Source: Lachnospiraceae bacterium
GTDB lineage: Bacteria > Bacillota > Clostridia > Lachnospirales > Lachnospiraceae
Assembly: GCA_015057955.1 (NCBI GenBank)
Contig: SVDE01000011.1
Span: forward strand, 1-40,347
Reading direction: 5' to 3'
DNA length: 40,347 bases
How positions within the stretch are numbered: the stretch's first letter is position 1; the number at the start of each line of letters is the position of its first letter. Shown here in pieces: positions 9,085 through 17,902 of the stretch. The position numbers were made by a program, and so were the translations under genes. The notes under the pieces were generated by a model. The model was not told the origin of the DNA, made no database searches, and saw only the letters and a program-made list of their open reading frames with translations.

Positions 9085-9951
9085 TCATTCCTCATTTTTT
9101 ACAAACATTGTGCCCGCGCCTTCATCTGTCAGAAGTTCCATAAGGATGGAATGCGGTATGCGGCCGTCCATTATGATAACTTTCTTCACACCGTTATCAA
9201 GCGCTTCTATGCAGCAGTCGACCTTAGGTATCATTCCTCCCGAGATCACTCCCTCATCATAAAGGGCATGCGCCTGGGCTACTGTAAGTACCGGTATCAG
9301 CGAATTCTCATCCGAAGGATCCCTAAGTACGCCTCTGATGTCTGTGAGCATTATCAGTCTCTCAGCGTTAAGTGCGCCTGCGATGAACCCTGCTGCCGTA
9401 TCGCCATTGATATTGTAGGTGTTGCCTTCCCTGTCGCTTGCGATAGTGGAGATAACCGGAATATATCCTTTGTCCAGGACATCCAGCACAATGTCTATAT
9501 TGACTTCAACTATCTCTCCGACATAACCCAGTTCCTTGTCCTTGAAATCCGCGGCGAGGAGTTTTCCGTCAATTCCCGAAATACCGATCGCCTTTCCGCC
9601 TCTGGACTGGATCAGCTTTACAAGATCCTTATTGACCTTTCCTGCGAGCACCATCTGGGCCACTTCGGCAGTTTCCTTGTCGGTGACCCTGAGGCCATTG
9701 ACAAATTCGGATTTCTTGCCGAGCTTTTTAAGAAGGTCATTTATGTCAGGTCCGCCTCCGTGAACAAGCACTACCTTGACTCCTATGGCGTCGAGAAGGA
9801 TTATATCCTCCATGACCTGAGCCTTGAGTTCAGGATTGGTCATCGCGTTGCCGCCGTATTTTATGACAACTATCTTGCCTCTGTGAAGCTGTATGTATGG
9901 AATGGCCTGTGTAAGGACCTCTGCCCTTTCCTGATTTGAAAAATCTGTCAT
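9085..9951 (-). CDS. argB: Acetylglutamate kinase
   Basis: Amino-acid-kinase-family enzyme that phosphorylates N-acetylglutamate. The 288-residue product has IVVIKYGGNAM, LVHGGGPDIN, GLRVTD and NGDTAAG, all core motifs of NAGK. An AAGGAG ribosome site lies six bases upstream of the ATG. Arginine feedback inhibition depends on an N-terminal helix of about 20 residues; such an extension (roughly residues 1-22) is visible, so feedback control is plausible but inferred. Confidence 0.97.
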   Translation of the reverse strand: MTDFSNQERAEVLTQAIPYIQLHRGKIVVIKYGGNAMTNPELKAQVMEDIILLDAIGVKVVLVHGGGPDINDLLKKLGKKSEFVNGLRVTDKETAEVAQMVLAGKVNKDLVKLIQSRGGKAIGISGIDGKLLAADFKDKELGYVGEIVEVNIDIVLDVLDKGYIPVISTIASDREGNTYNINGDTAAGFIAGALNAERLIMLTDIRGVLRDPSDENSLIPVLTVAQAHALYDEGVISGGMIPKVDCCIEALDNGVKKVIIMDGRIPHSILMELLTDEGAGTMFVKNEE

Positions 9952-9967
9952 GATCTGCTCCTTGTAT

Positions 9968-11182
9968 TTATGAACGGTAGCTTCCGTTTATATTGACATA
10001 TTCGTAAGTAAGATCGCACCCGTATGCAGTTGCGCTTTTATCTCCGTCACCAATGGAAACGAGGATCGTTATCTCTGCTTCATCAAGTATGGCTTTTGCC
10101 TTCTCTTCTGAAAAATCAACACCTGCCCCGTCTTTGCACAGCTGTATCTCTCCTGCCGCACTGCTGAATGATACATCAACTCTTGTAACATCCACATCAG
10201 CTCCTGAATAACCGATGGCGCAGAGAACTCTTCCCCAGTTGGCATCAGATCCGAAGATGGCACATTTCAGCAGGTTTGAACAGATAACGCTCTTGGCGAC
10301 TACCTTTGCGGTCTCTTTGTCATCAGCTCCGCTTACTTTACAGATGATCAGCTTTGAAGCGCCTTCACCGTCTTTTGCCATGTTCCTTGCAAGATAGATA
10401 GTGACTTCGCTGAGTGCTGCCGAAAAAGCATCAAAGGCTTCACCTTCTGACACGATCATGTCATTTCCTGCCATGCCGTTGGCCATTATGCAGACCATGT
10501 CGTTTGTGGATGTATCTCCGTCAACGCTGATCATGTTAAATGAATCCTCAATATCATTAGACAATGCTTTCTTCAGCATTTCTGAAGATATGGCGGCATC
10601 AGTTGTCAGAAATGCGAGCATGGTCGCCATATTTGGATGGATCATTCCGGATCCCTTGGCGATACCGGCTATGGAGCATGTCTTTCCGCCAAGCTCAAAC
10701 TCCACTGCGATCTCTTTCTTTACCGTATCGGTTGTCATGACCGCCCTGGCAGCGCTGTCGGAACCGTCTTTATTGAGGCCGCTGCATAATGAAGCCATAC
10801 CTTTCGCGATCGGGTCTATCTTAAGCCTCTGGCCGATAACACCTGTGGACGCGACGATAACATCTTCAGGTCTGATCTTCATCTCTTCAGCAAGAAGGCT
10901 GCACATCTCTTTTGCGATCTCAATTCCGTCAGCATTGCATGTATTTGCATTTCCGCTGTTAAATATGGCAGCCTGCGCAACACCATCGGAAATATTGTCT
11001 TTGGTCACAGTTATCGGTGCGCCTTTGACAAGATTTGTGGTGTACACAGCTGCGGCAGATGCCGGAACCTCACTGAATATCATCCCGAGGTCAAGCCTGG
11101 TCTGTCCCGGCTTGATCCCTACATTTATGCCATTTGCTGTAAATCCCTTCGGGGCACATACCCCGCCGTCAATAACTTTCAT
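9968..11182 (-). CDS. argJ: Glutamate N-acetyltransferase / ornithine acetyltransferase (ArgJ)
   Basis: Recycles the acetyl group from N-acetylornithine to glutamate. It is made as a precursor that cleaves itself before a threonine: Thr187 in NMATMLAFLTTD is the predicted new N terminus and nucleophile. The oxyanion-hole STGVIG motif is present near residue 112. Total length is 404 residues, normal for the family. No argA is seen nearby, so ArgJ may be bifunctional and also use acetyl-CoA, but this cannot be told from sequence. Confidence 0.96.
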   Translation of the reverse strand: MKVIDGGVCAPKGFTANGINVGIKPGQTRLDLGMIFSEVPASAAAVYTTNLVKGAPITVTKDNISDGVAQAAIFNSGNANTCNADGIEIAKEMCSLLAEEMKIRPEDVIVASTGVIGQRLKIDPIAKGMASLCSGLNKDGSDSAARAVMTTDTVKKEIAVEFELGGKTCSIAGIAKGSGMIHPNMATMLAFLTTDAAISSEMLKKALSNDIEDSFNMISVDGDTSTNDMVCIMANGMAGNDMIVSEGEAFDAFSAALSEVTIYLARNMAKDGEGASKLIICKVSGADDKETAKVVAKSVICSNLLKCAIFGSDANWGRVLCAIGYSGADVDVTRVDVSFSSAAGEIQLCKDGAGVDFSEEKAKAILDEAEITILVSIGDGDKSATAYGCDLTYEYVNINGSYRS

Positions 11183-11209
11183 CTGTAGCTCCCTGATCTA
11201 TCTAAATAT

Positions 11210-12139
11210 TTAGCAGTTAAGTCCTGTCTTCTCGTCGATACCCATTACGATATTCATGTTCTGGATAGCGGCACCTGACGCGCCTTTTCCGAGATTATCA
11301 AATCTTGATACGAGTATCAGCCTGTCATCATTTCCGAATACCGATACTTCCATGTCATCCCTGCCTGAAAAAGCTCCGGCCGACAGGAATCCGTCCCCAT
11401 CATCAGCCTCCGTGAACCTGACAAGGCCTTTGGAATCATCATAGTATAAAGCATAGGCTTCCTTGACTGCCTGAATGCCGCCTTTTACCTGACCGGCTTC
11501 AAGACTTACAGTCACTTCCATTCCTGAATAGAAATCCCCTACTACAGGACAGAATACCGGAGCCTTCTCCAGCCCTGCGATCTTTTTCATCTCAGGAAGG
11601 TGCTTGTGGGCCTGTGACAGTCCGTACATCCTCGGAGCGTCAAGAAGTGTGTTCCTTTCCGGGTTTTCATAGTCGGCTATCATCTTCTTTCCGCCGCCTG
11701 AATAACCTGTAAGTGAAAAGCAAGTAAGCACGGTATCTGCATCTATAAGTCTGTTATAGATAAGCGGTGCCACCAGTGAAATGAATCCGCTTGCATGGCA
11801 TCCGGGATTGGCTATCCTTCTGGATGATAATATCTTATTCCTCAGCCCTTTGATCTCGGGGAAGCCATATGCCCAGTCATCAAGTGTCCTGTGGGCGGTA
11901 GAAGTATCGATTATTATGGTCTGCTTATTATCAAGAAGCGATACCGCTTCAGCAGCCGCTGCATCAGGCAGGCACAGGAATGATATGTCACTCTCATTAA
12001 GCGCTGCCCTTATGGCATCATTGTTCTTCCTGAGTTCATCCGGCAGGATGATAAGATCCAGGTCTTTTCTTTCCTTAAGTCTCTCATGTATGCGAAGCCC
12101 GGTTGTTCCTGAGCTTCCGTCAATAAATACTTTTGTCAT
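11210..12139 (-). CDS. argC: N-acetyl-gamma-glutamyl-phosphate reductase, type 2 (short form)
   Basis: NADPH-dependent reduction of acetylglutamyl phosphate to the semialdehyde. The 309-residue length and N terminus VFIDGSSGTTGLRI place it in the short type 2 group rather than the 340-residue type 1 group. The catalytic cysteine is Cys114 in IANPGCHASGF. It overlaps the argH stop by four bases (ATGA) on the minus strand, so is coupled to argH. Confidence 0.95.
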   Translation of the reverse strand: MTKVFIDGSSGTTGLRIHERLKERKDLDLIILPDELRKNNDAIRAALNESDISFLCLPDAAAAEAVSLLDNKQTIIIDTSTAHRTLDDWAYGFPEIKGLRNKILSSRRIANPGCHASGFISLVAPLIYNRLIDADTVLTCFSLTGYSGGGKKMIADYENPERNTLLDAPRMYGLSQAHKHLPEMKKIAGLEKAPVFCPVVGDFYSGMEVTVSLEAGQVKGGIQAVKEAYALYYDDSKGLVRFTEADDGDGFLSAGAFSGRDDMEVSVFGNDDRLILVSRFDNLGKGASGAAIQNMNIVMGIDEKTGLNC

Positions 12140-13518
12140 TTCAGATCCTTTATCGCGTTTAATACAAATTCTTTTTGTTTATCAAAAGATTCAGGGCTTG
12201 TCCCGCCTTCGCTGATCCTTCTCATGGTGCAGTTGGTAAGATCGACCGCATCATAGATATCCTCATCAAATAATTCAGAGAACTCCCTGTATTCATCAAG
12301 CGTCAGTGTCTCAAGGACCTTTCCTTCATCAATGCATTTTGATACAAGTCTGCCCGAGATCTTGTATGCACTCCTGAAAGGAAGTCCCTTTCTTACAAGG
12401 TAGTCAGCCACATCTGTCGCATTGATGAATCCTTCCTGAGCAGCCTTCATCATGTTCTGCGGAAGTACCTGCATCGTTGCTATCATCGGAGCAAATACGT
12501 CAAGGCAGGCCTTAACTGTATCTACCGCGTCAAATACGGCTTCCTTGTCCTCCTGCATGTCCTTATTATATGCGAGAGGTATGCCTTTCATGACTGTGAG
12601 CAGACCCATGAGGTGTCCGTAAACACGCCCTGTTTTTCCCCTGACAAGCTCAGCCATGTCGGAATTCTTCTTCTGCGGCATGATCGATGATCCTGTAGTA
12701 AATGCATCCGAGAGCTGTACAAACCTGAACTCCCAGCTGGACCAGAGTATGATCTCTTCCGAAAGCCTTGAAAGATGCATCATGAGGATAGCCAGATCAC
12801 TTACAAGCTCGATCACATAATCCCTGTCAGAGACACCATCCAGCGAATTCAGGCAGATATCATCAAACCCGAGCGCTTCAGACTCCTTCCTTCTATTTGT
12901 AGGATATGTGGTTCCCGCAAGTGCACAGCAGCCAATGGGACTTACATTCATGCGTTTCTTTGAGCAGATCAGTCTGTCAATGTCCCTTGTGAACATCATC
13001 GCATAAGCCATGAGGTGATGGGCAAATGTAACAGGCTGTGCCCTCTGCAGATGGGTGTATCCGGGCATGACCGTCATCTTGTTGTCACCCGCGATCTCCA
13101 GTATGGCTTCAATAAGTGAACGCATGCCGGAAAGGATCCCGTCTATGTCATCCCTTAAGTGCATCCTGAGGTCAAGAGTGACCTGATCATTCCTGGACCT
13201 TGCGGTATGAAGCCTCTTTCCCGCATCGCCAATGCGTTTTGTCAGGACATCCTCAACAAACATGTGGATGTCTTCAGCATCGGGATCGATCTGAAGAGCC
13301 CCGCTCTCTATGTCGGCAAGTATGCCCTCAAGTCCGTCTATGATCTGATCAGCTTCACTGACCGGGATGATACCGCACTCTCCGAGCATGGCTGCATGAG
13401 CCATGCTGCCGGTGATATCCGCCTTATACATGCGTGAATCCACCCTGATGGAAGAATTAAAATCGTCAGCGATCTGACTTGTATCCGCGGATGTCCTTCC
13501 TTCCCACATTTTTGCCAT
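12136..13518 (-). CDS. argH: Argininosuccinate lyase
   Basis: Splits argininosuccinate into arginine and fumarate. It is a homotetramer of the fumarase/aspartase superfamily. The 460 residues are normal. It shows MAKMWEGRTS at the N terminus, HTARSRNDQV, the TPGYTHLQ-like MPGYTHLQRAQP, and the flexible-loop signature GSSIMPQKKNSD carrying the catalytic serine. It is the first gene of the arg operon; no argG lies beside it in this window. Confidence 0.97.
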   Translation of the reverse strand: MAKMWEGRTSADTSQIADDFNSSIRVDSRMYKADITGSMAHAAMLGECGIIPVSEADQIIDGLEGILADIESGALQIDPDAEDIHMFVEDVLTKRIGDAGKRLHTARSRNDQVTLDLRMHLRDDIDGILSGMRSLIEAILEIAGDNKMTVMPGYTHLQRAQPVTFAHHLMAYAMMFTRDIDRLICSKKRMNVSPIGCCALAGTTYPTNRRKESEALGFDDICLNSLDGVSDRDYVIELVSDLAILMMHLSRLSEEIILWSSWEFRFVQLSDAFTTGSSIMPQKKNSDMAELVRGKTGRVYGHLMGLLTVMKGIPLAYNKDMQEDKEAVFDAVDTVKACLDVFAPMIATMQVLPQNMMKAAQEGFINATDVADYLVRKGLPFRSAYKISGRLVSKCIDEGKVLETLTLDEYREFSELFDEDIYDAVDLTNCTMRRISEGGTSPESFDKQKEFVLNAIKDLK

Positions 13519-13545
13519 AATGATACCTGCTTTTAATATTATTTC

Positions 13546-13575
13546 AGGTAGCGGAAAGCTAAGCTGCCGCTACCT
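13546..13575 (-). promoter_or_regulatory. Leader stem-loop upstream of argH
   Basis: AGGTAGCGG (13546-13554) and CCGCTACCT (13567-13575) form a perfect 9-bp stem with a 12-base loop in the argH leader. On the minus strand it is followed by TGAAATAATATT rather than a run of T, so it is not a clean intrinsic terminator. It might affect message stability or translation. Confidence 0.4.
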
Positions 13576-13590
13576 CTGTCTGTCTGTTTC

Positions 13591-13639
13591 AATATATACA
13601 AAAAATGTATATTATTCATTGTAAATGTATATATAATCA
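13591..13639 (-). promoter_or_regulatory. AT-rich palindrome array resembling ARG boxes
   Basis: TATACA (13595-13600) and TGTATA (13606-13611) form an inverted repeat with a 5-base spacer. On the minus strand the block contains AATGAATAATATACATT, with a perfect TGAAT half-site. The 14-mer at 13626-13639 matches the palindromic ArgR pattern TGAAT-N4-ATTCA with two mismatches. The location just downstream of the candidate -10, ahead of an arginine operon, suggests arginine repressor binding. Binding is inferred. Confidence 0.4.
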
Positions 13640-13642
13640 TCA

Positions 13643-13671
13643 TTTATACACTTATCTTCCGATAAATGCAA
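13643..13671 (-). promoter_or_regulatory. Candidate promoter of the arg operon
   Basis: Read on the minus strand, TTGCAT (13666-13671) and TATAAA (13643-13648) are separated by 17 bases. The -10 is a good match, the -35 is weak. It lies about 125 bases upstream of argH. Candidate operator palindromes fall immediately downstream, where a repressor would block initiation. Confidence 0.45.
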
Positions 13672-13690
13672 CTGTTTTTTATCAAAGAGA

Positions 13691-13723
13691 ACGGTTCTTT
13701 TGAAAAATATTCAAAAGAACCGT
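13691..13723. repeat. Perfect 14-bp inverted repeat; possible terminator or REP-like element
   Basis: ACGGTTCTTTTGAA (13691-13704) pairs perfectly with TTCAAAAGAACCGT (13710-13723) around an AAATA loop. It lies downstream of the cytidylate-kinase-like gene and upstream of the arg promoter, so could end transcription, though only a short mixed T stretch follows on the minus strand. The core AAAAGAACCGTCCC resembles REP-type repeats I know from clostridial genomes; copy number cannot be judged here. Confidence 0.55.
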
Positions 13724-13749
13724 CCCTGCCTTTTCATTATCTTAATAAA

Positions 13750-14361
13750 CTATCTGAACAGACTGGCAATGTGATCGACGATCTCCTCGATCGAAACGTT
13801 TGTCGTATTGAAGCACATGTCATAGTTGGATTTATCTCCCCATTTCTGAAGAGTATAATCTTCGTAATAACCTGCTCTGCCCTTGTCGACTTTCTGGATG
13901 TACTTCCTCATCTGTTTTTCATCCATGTTCTCGCCTTCGGGAGCGCGCTCCATGCATCTCTTTATGCGGCTTTCAATGTCAGCGTATATGAACAGCCTGA
14001 AAAGCCTTACCTGCTCTTCTTCACGAAGGATAAAATCAGCACATCTTCCGACGATCACGCAGTCTGACTTCAGAGCCATCTCCTTGATCACTTCAGTCTG
14101 GGCCCTGTAAATGTTCTGTACCTGCTGTATCGTATAGTCGCTGCCGGCTATGAATGTATGCTCAACAGTGATCGGGAACAGCCTGTGGCTTTTGCCTTCG
14201 ACTATCTCTCTGATATAATTTTCGGACATCTCGGTATGCTTTACCATCTCGGTAAGTACTTCATTGTCGTAGTACTCATATCCGAGTGCTTCAGCGAGCC
14301 GGCGTCCGAGTTCTCTGCCTCCGCTTCCAAATTCACGGCCTATAGTAATTACTGTATTCAT
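13750..14361 (-). CDS. Cytidylate-kinase-like family protein
   Basis: P-loop nucleotide-binding protein of the cytidylate-kinase-like family common in Clostridia. The start at 14361 is preferred because AAGGA lies six bases upstream; an in-frame ATG two codons earlier (14367) abuts that site. The 203-residue product begins MNTVITIGREFGSGGRELG, with a P-loop-like GREFGSGG where true cytidylate kinases have a GPxGxGKS motif, so the Walker lysine is missing at the usual place. CVIVGRCADFIL and a RIKRCMERAPE segment follow. The substrate is not known for this family; it should not be called Cmk. Confidence 0.85.
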   Translation of the reverse strand: MNTVITIGREFGSGGRELGRRLAEALGYEYYDNEVLTEMVKHTEMSENYIREIVEGKSHRLFPITVEHTFIAGSDYTIQQVQNIYRAQTEVIKEMALKSDCVIVGRCADFILREEEQVRLFRLFIYADIESRIKRCMERAPEGENMDEKQMRKYIQKVDKGRAGYYEDYTLQKWGDKSNYDMCFNTTNVSIEEIVDHIASLFR

Positions 14362-14432
14362 ATTCATTCCTTTTCTTTGCGCAGCAAAACAGGACCTTAT
14401 GAAGATCCGGTCCGTTTATATGCCGGCAATCA

Positions 14433-14654
14433 TTATCTGGCTTTTCTGAGGTGTTTGTCAGCAGCTGCTCTTATGCGCTCTGTGAAAGTGATCTCGGGCT
14501 GTTTCTCATCTTCAAATTCATATCCCCAGTCTTCAAGGTCATCCCACTGGTCAGTCTCAGACTTTTTGATAAGCCTGTCATAAACAAGGAATGCAGCATA
14601 TACAGCCAGTGCGAGCACAGCTATGATGGCGAAGAATCTAAGAAACTTTTTCAT
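14433..14654 (-). CDS. Small single-pass membrane protein, unknown function
   Basis: A 73-residue protein with one N-terminal hydrophobic helix (about residues 5-26, FFAIIAVLALAVYAAFLVY) preceded by basic residues and followed by an acidic cytosolic or external segment rich in Asp, Glu and Trp. A strong AGGAGG ribosome site stands seven bases upstream of the ATG, supporting that it is real. It lies between ribF and the cytidylate-kinase-like gene. I do not recognise a family. Confidence 0.65.
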   Translation of the reverse strand: MKKFLRFFAIIAVLALAVYAAFLVYDRLIKKSETDQWDDLEDWGYEFEDEKQPEITFTERIRAAADKHLRKAR

Positions 14655-14726
14655 AAAACAACCTCCTGTGGTCTGTTATTTCTATATTAGATTTTATCAA
14701 TTTCCGTCTGATGTTTCAATCCCCGA

Positions 14727-15641
14727 TTAAAACTGCCGGAAATAATCCCTGACTGTCTGAACATCTTTCGATATCTGTCCGTAAAGAGCTTTGGCACTCT
14801 CAAACTTTTTCTCATCACGGACGTGTTCATAAAGATCAACCCTCACGTCTTTTCCGTACAGGTTTCCTTCAATATCAAGGATAAACGTTTCGGCAACCGT
14901 TTTGCTGTCATCATAAAAAGTCGGACGCTTGCCTATATTTGTTATGGAAACATACTCGGTGCCGTCCATGACTGTTTTTGTAGCATATACTCCAAACGGC
15001 GGGAGCAGCTTATCATCAGGGATATCAATGTTGATCGTCGGTATTCCCATGCCTGTTCCGACATGCGCGCCTTCAATGATCTGACCGCTGATCGAATATG
15101 GCCTTCCGAGCATTTCATTTACGTCTGCTATGTTTCCTTTTTCAAGCTCTGCCCTGATATCAGTGGAGCAGATCTCTCTGCCTTTATATTTAAGACGTTC
15201 AACTATCCTGACATCAAATCCGTATTTTCTTCCGAGCTGTACGAGGGTGTCCGCATCACCGGAACGGTTTATGCCGAATCTGAAATCATCTCCGGCAACC
15301 GCAGCCTTAACGCCAAGTTTGCCTATAAGCACTTTACAGACGAACTCTTCCGGAGTCATCTTCCTGGTCTCTTCCGTGAAAGGATATTCCACGCAGTGGT
15401 CAATACCGTATCCGAGAGCCAGTTTGCGCCTTTCCTGCCTTGAAACAATATATTTCACATCTTCACGGCCGGCCATCCCTGACCTTATGTCAAACATGAA
15501 TATGACCTGCTCCATTCCGTCAGTTTTCATCTCAGCCGCGGTTTTAAACAGGAGCTGGTGTCCCTTATGGAAACAGTCGAATTTGCCGATGGTCACGACC
15601 GTATTTTCAAGTTTTATGTCTTCAGTGCCGATTATCTTCAT
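14727..15641 (-). CDS. ribF: Bifunctional riboflavin kinase / FAD synthetase
   Basis: Makes FMN from riboflavin and then FAD from FMN. The N-terminal nucleotidyltransferase domain shows GKFDCFHKGHQLL (the HxGH motif, about residues 18-30) and CSTDIRAELEKG (ISSTxIR-like). The C-terminal flavokinase domain, from about residue 180, has GTGMGIPTINI and GVYATKT. The 304-residue length is normal. The ATG directly follows the truB stop, the usual truB-ribF order downstream of rbfA in Firmicutes. Confidence 0.95.
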   Translation of the reverse strand: MKIIGTEDIKLENTVVTIGKFDCFHKGHQLLFKTAAEMKTDGMEQVIFMFDIRSGMAGREDVKYIVSRQERRKLALGYGIDHCVEYPFTEETRKMTPEEFVCKVLIGKLGVKAAVAGDDFRFGINRSGDADTLVQLGRKYGFDVRIVERLKYKGREICSTDIRAELEKGNIADVNEMLGRPYSISGQIIEGAHVGTGMGIPTINIDIPDDKLLPPFGVYATKTVMDGTEYVSITNIGKRPTFYDDSKTVAETFILDIEGNLYGKDVRVDLYEHVRDEKKFESAKALYGQISKDVQTVRDYFRQF

Positions 15642-16589
15642 TTATTTAAACATCTTTTCGCATTTATAGCAGCCTTCTTCAGGTTCTGACCTGTAAAGCG
15701 CGTAGAATTCACCCTGTCTGTCATATACACGGCAGATGCACTTCTGCCCCGAAACAGCTTTCTGACCCGGTATTGAAACAGCGTCGGTATCTTCGCTGAT
15801 GTCCTCATCATACATGGTATTTCCGTAGATCAGCCTTTTTACCGCTTCATCTTTAACAACGATATATCCATATTCCTGCAGAAATCTGTCTGTAGGGATG
15901 ATCAGGTTTTCAAGCGTGCCTGCCTCAGCAGCTTCAATGGCTTTCTCAAGCGTGACCGAGTCCTCTATTGTCAGTCCTGCTGTTCGGGTTCTTACAAGTG
16001 AGCTGAGGCATGCGGGTATCCCCATGAATTTCCCTATATCCTCACAGATAGTCCTTACATAAGTACCTTTTGAGCAGTCGATGGTAAAACTGACCTCCAT
16101 CAGATCATTATCAATCTCTATATCGGAATAACCATAGACCGTCACTTTTCTGGCGCTGCGCTCGATCTCGCGGCCTTTTCTGGCTGCATCTACAAGCTTT
16201 ACGCCGCCGACCTTCAGTGCCGAGTACATGGGGGGAACCTGATGGATCTCACCGTTAAGTGACCTGAAAGCATCCTGCAGGATGTCTGGGCTGAATGATC
16301 TTCTGACCTCTTCGTCCGGCATCTCTTCAATGACATTTCCTGTAATATCCTGTGTATCGGTCCTTTTTCCAAGCAGCATGACGGCTTTGTATCTTTTATC
16401 AGTATCGGTAAGGCGGCCAACCAGTTTAGTGGCTTTTCCTATGCATACAGGAAGAACACCGGTCGCATCGGGATCCAATGTTCCGGTGTGTCCAATCTTC
16501 TTTTCTCCTGTAAAATGCCTGAGCACTGCCACAACATGAAAAGATGAGCAGCCTTTTCCTTTATTGATATTTATGACGCCGTTGATCAT
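15642..16589 (-). CDS. truB: tRNA pseudouridine(55) synthase
   Basis: Makes pseudouridine-55 in the T-loop of tRNAs. The 315-residue product begins MINGVININKGKGCSSFHVV and has the catalytic aspartate in KIGHTGTLDPDATGVLPV. KRYKAVMLLGKRTDTQD and CSKGTYVRTICEDIG are typical TruB motifs. Its stop abuts the ribF ATG. The ribosome site is weak, so coupling with nrnA is likely. Confidence 0.95.
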   Translation of the reverse strand: MINGVININKGKGCSSFHVVAVLRHFTGEKKIGHTGTLDPDATGVLPVCIGKATKLVGRLTDTDKRYKAVMLLGKRTDTQDITGNVIEEMPDEEVRRSFSPDILQDAFRSLNGEIHQVPPMYSALKVGGVKLVDAARKGREIERSARKVTVYGYSDIEIDNDLMEVSFTIDCSKGTYVRTICEDIGKFMGIPACLSSLVRTRTAGLTIEDSVTLEKAIEAAEAGTLENLIIPTDRFLQEYGYIVVKDEAVKRLIYGNTMYDEDISEDTDAVSIPGQKAVSGQKCICRVYDRQGEFYALYRSEPEEGCYKCEKMFK

Positions 16590-16602
16590 ATTTTAGTCTT
16601 GT

Positions 16603-17568
16603 TCAAAGAATATCTTCAGCAGCTTTGAGCACATCAGCAATACAGTCTTCGACTGTTCCCTTATATGTGGCTCCCGATGCCCTCACATGTCCTCCGCCTC
16701 CAAATGATGACGCGAGCACATTCACATCCGCTGTATCATCAGAGCGGAAGCTGACCTTCAGTTCTCCCGGAGCAGCTGTTTCACGTACAAATATGGCTAT
16801 GTGGATGTCTTTTGTGAGTTTGAGCTGGGCTACTATCCCTTCCGTTTCTGACGCGGAAACACCGTATTCATCAAGTTCCGCATTTGTCAGCCACGAATAA
16901 ATGACCTTACCCCCACATGCCAGTCTGCTCTTTTCCAGCGCATGTCCAAGGATACGGTTTTCATCATATGTCTTTGCATAAAAGCTCTCATCTATGATGA
17001 AATTTGTATCAATACCGTATTCCAGCAGATCCGCGGCAACACGCATGGTGGCGGGTGTGGTGGCATCATACTTGAACACGCCGGTATCATAAATGATGCC
17101 GGTATAAAGGGATATTGCCATATCCTTGTCAATCTTTTCAGGGTCCATGAACGAATACAAAGCTTCACAGCATGATGAAAGACCGCCAAAGACATAGTTT
17201 TCATCAGCGTATCCGGGATTGCTCACATGGTGATCTATATTGATGGTATGTGCAGCTGTCCTGAAATACTTTACCGCGCCTCCGAGACGTTCAAGGCTCG
17301 CGCAGTCCACACAGATCATCAGATCATATGTCCTGTCTTTCGCGAACTCTGTGTCGATCACGTCTATATATTTCAGAAAAGCAAGCTTATCTGTCGGTTT
17401 TTCAAGAAATATGTCAGCTTCGATCTCCGGATGATTCTTTCTTATATAACCATATACTGCCAGGATACTTCCCACGCAGTCCCCGTCGGGGTTTACATGC
17501 CCCGATATGGCTACTGTATGTATTCCGTTCAGAAAATCACTTATCAGCATCTTTTCTGTTGACCTCAT
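16603..17568 (-). CDS. nrnA: DHH/DHHA1 oligoribonuclease / 3'-phosphoadenosine phosphate phosphatase
   Basis: Mn-dependent DHH-family hydrolase that degrades very short RNAs and, in known homologues, pAp. It shows GHVNPDGDCVGS, MICVDCAS, the DHH motif in INIDHHVSN, and the DHHA1 signature SFGGGGHVRASGA near the C terminus. As given it is 321 residues and overlaps rbfA by 32 bases. The in-frame ATG at 17550 (residue 7) has a GAGG upstream and is an alternative start. The position between rbfA and truB is typical of Firmicutes. Confidence 0.92.
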   Translation of the reverse strand: MRSTEKMLISDFLNGIHTVAISGHVNPDGDCVGSILAVYGYIRKNHPEIEADIFLEKPTDKLAFLKYIDVIDTEFAKDRTYDLMICVDCASLERLGGAVKYFRTAAHTINIDHHVSNPGYADENYVFGGLSSCCEALYSFMDPEKIDKDMAISLYTGIIYDTGVFKYDATTPATMRVAADLLEYGIDTNFIIDESFYAKTYDENRILGHALEKSRLACGGKVIYSWLTNAELDEYGVSASETEGIVAQLKLTKDIHIAIFVRETAAPGELKVSFRSDDTADVNVLASSFGGGGHVRASGATYKGTVEDCIADVLKAAEDIL

Positions 17569-17899
17569 CGATCAGATTTGTCATCCTGATCGCATCTTCA
17601 ATTGATGTATCCATGATGAATTTTATCTCGGGGGTATTCCTGAGGTTAAGCCTTCTGGCAAGTTCATGCCGCATGAAACCGGCTGCGCTTTTAAGGCCTT
17701 CTTCAGTCTTAGCCCTGTCTTCATCTGTTCCAAGGACCGAAACATATGCCTTGCATGTCTTCAGGTCCGTTGCGACCTCAACAAGCACAACGCTTGTCAG
17801 GGGATGGATACGCGGGTCCTTGCTCTCCCTTATTATCTGGGAGAGCTCTTTCTGGACCTCGTTATTTATCCTTACATTTTTTATTGAATTCTTTCTCAT
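17537..17899 (-). CDS. rbfA: 30S ribosome-binding factor A
   Basis: KH-fold factor needed for late 30S maturation and cold adaptation. The 120-residue product starts MRKNSIKNVRINNEVQKEL and has the RIHPLTSVVLVEVATDL strand and the KSAAGFMRHELARRLNLRNTPEI stretch characteristic of RbfA. It directly follows infB and overlaps nrnA. The upstream ribosome site is weak. Confidence 0.94.
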   Translation of the reverse strand: MRKNSIKNVRINNEVQKELSQIIRESKDPRIHPLTSVVLVEVATDLKTCKAYVSVLGTDEDRAKTEEGLKSAAGFMRHELARRLNLRNTPEIKFIMDTSIEDAIRMTNLIDEVNRKDADK

Positions 17900-17902
17900 G
17901 GT

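Noticed and set aside
9151-9939. 262-codon plus-strand open frame opposite argB
   Set aside because: Antisense shadow of a complete acetylglutamate kinase gene.
10401-11213. 270-codon plus-strand open frame opposite argJ
   Set aside because: Antisense shadow of ArgJ; hydrophobic appearance comes from reading the reverse strand.
14392-14413. GGACC/GGTCC inverted repeat after the small membrane protein gene
   Set aside because: Only a 5-bp stem with a 12-base loop; too weak to call a terminator.
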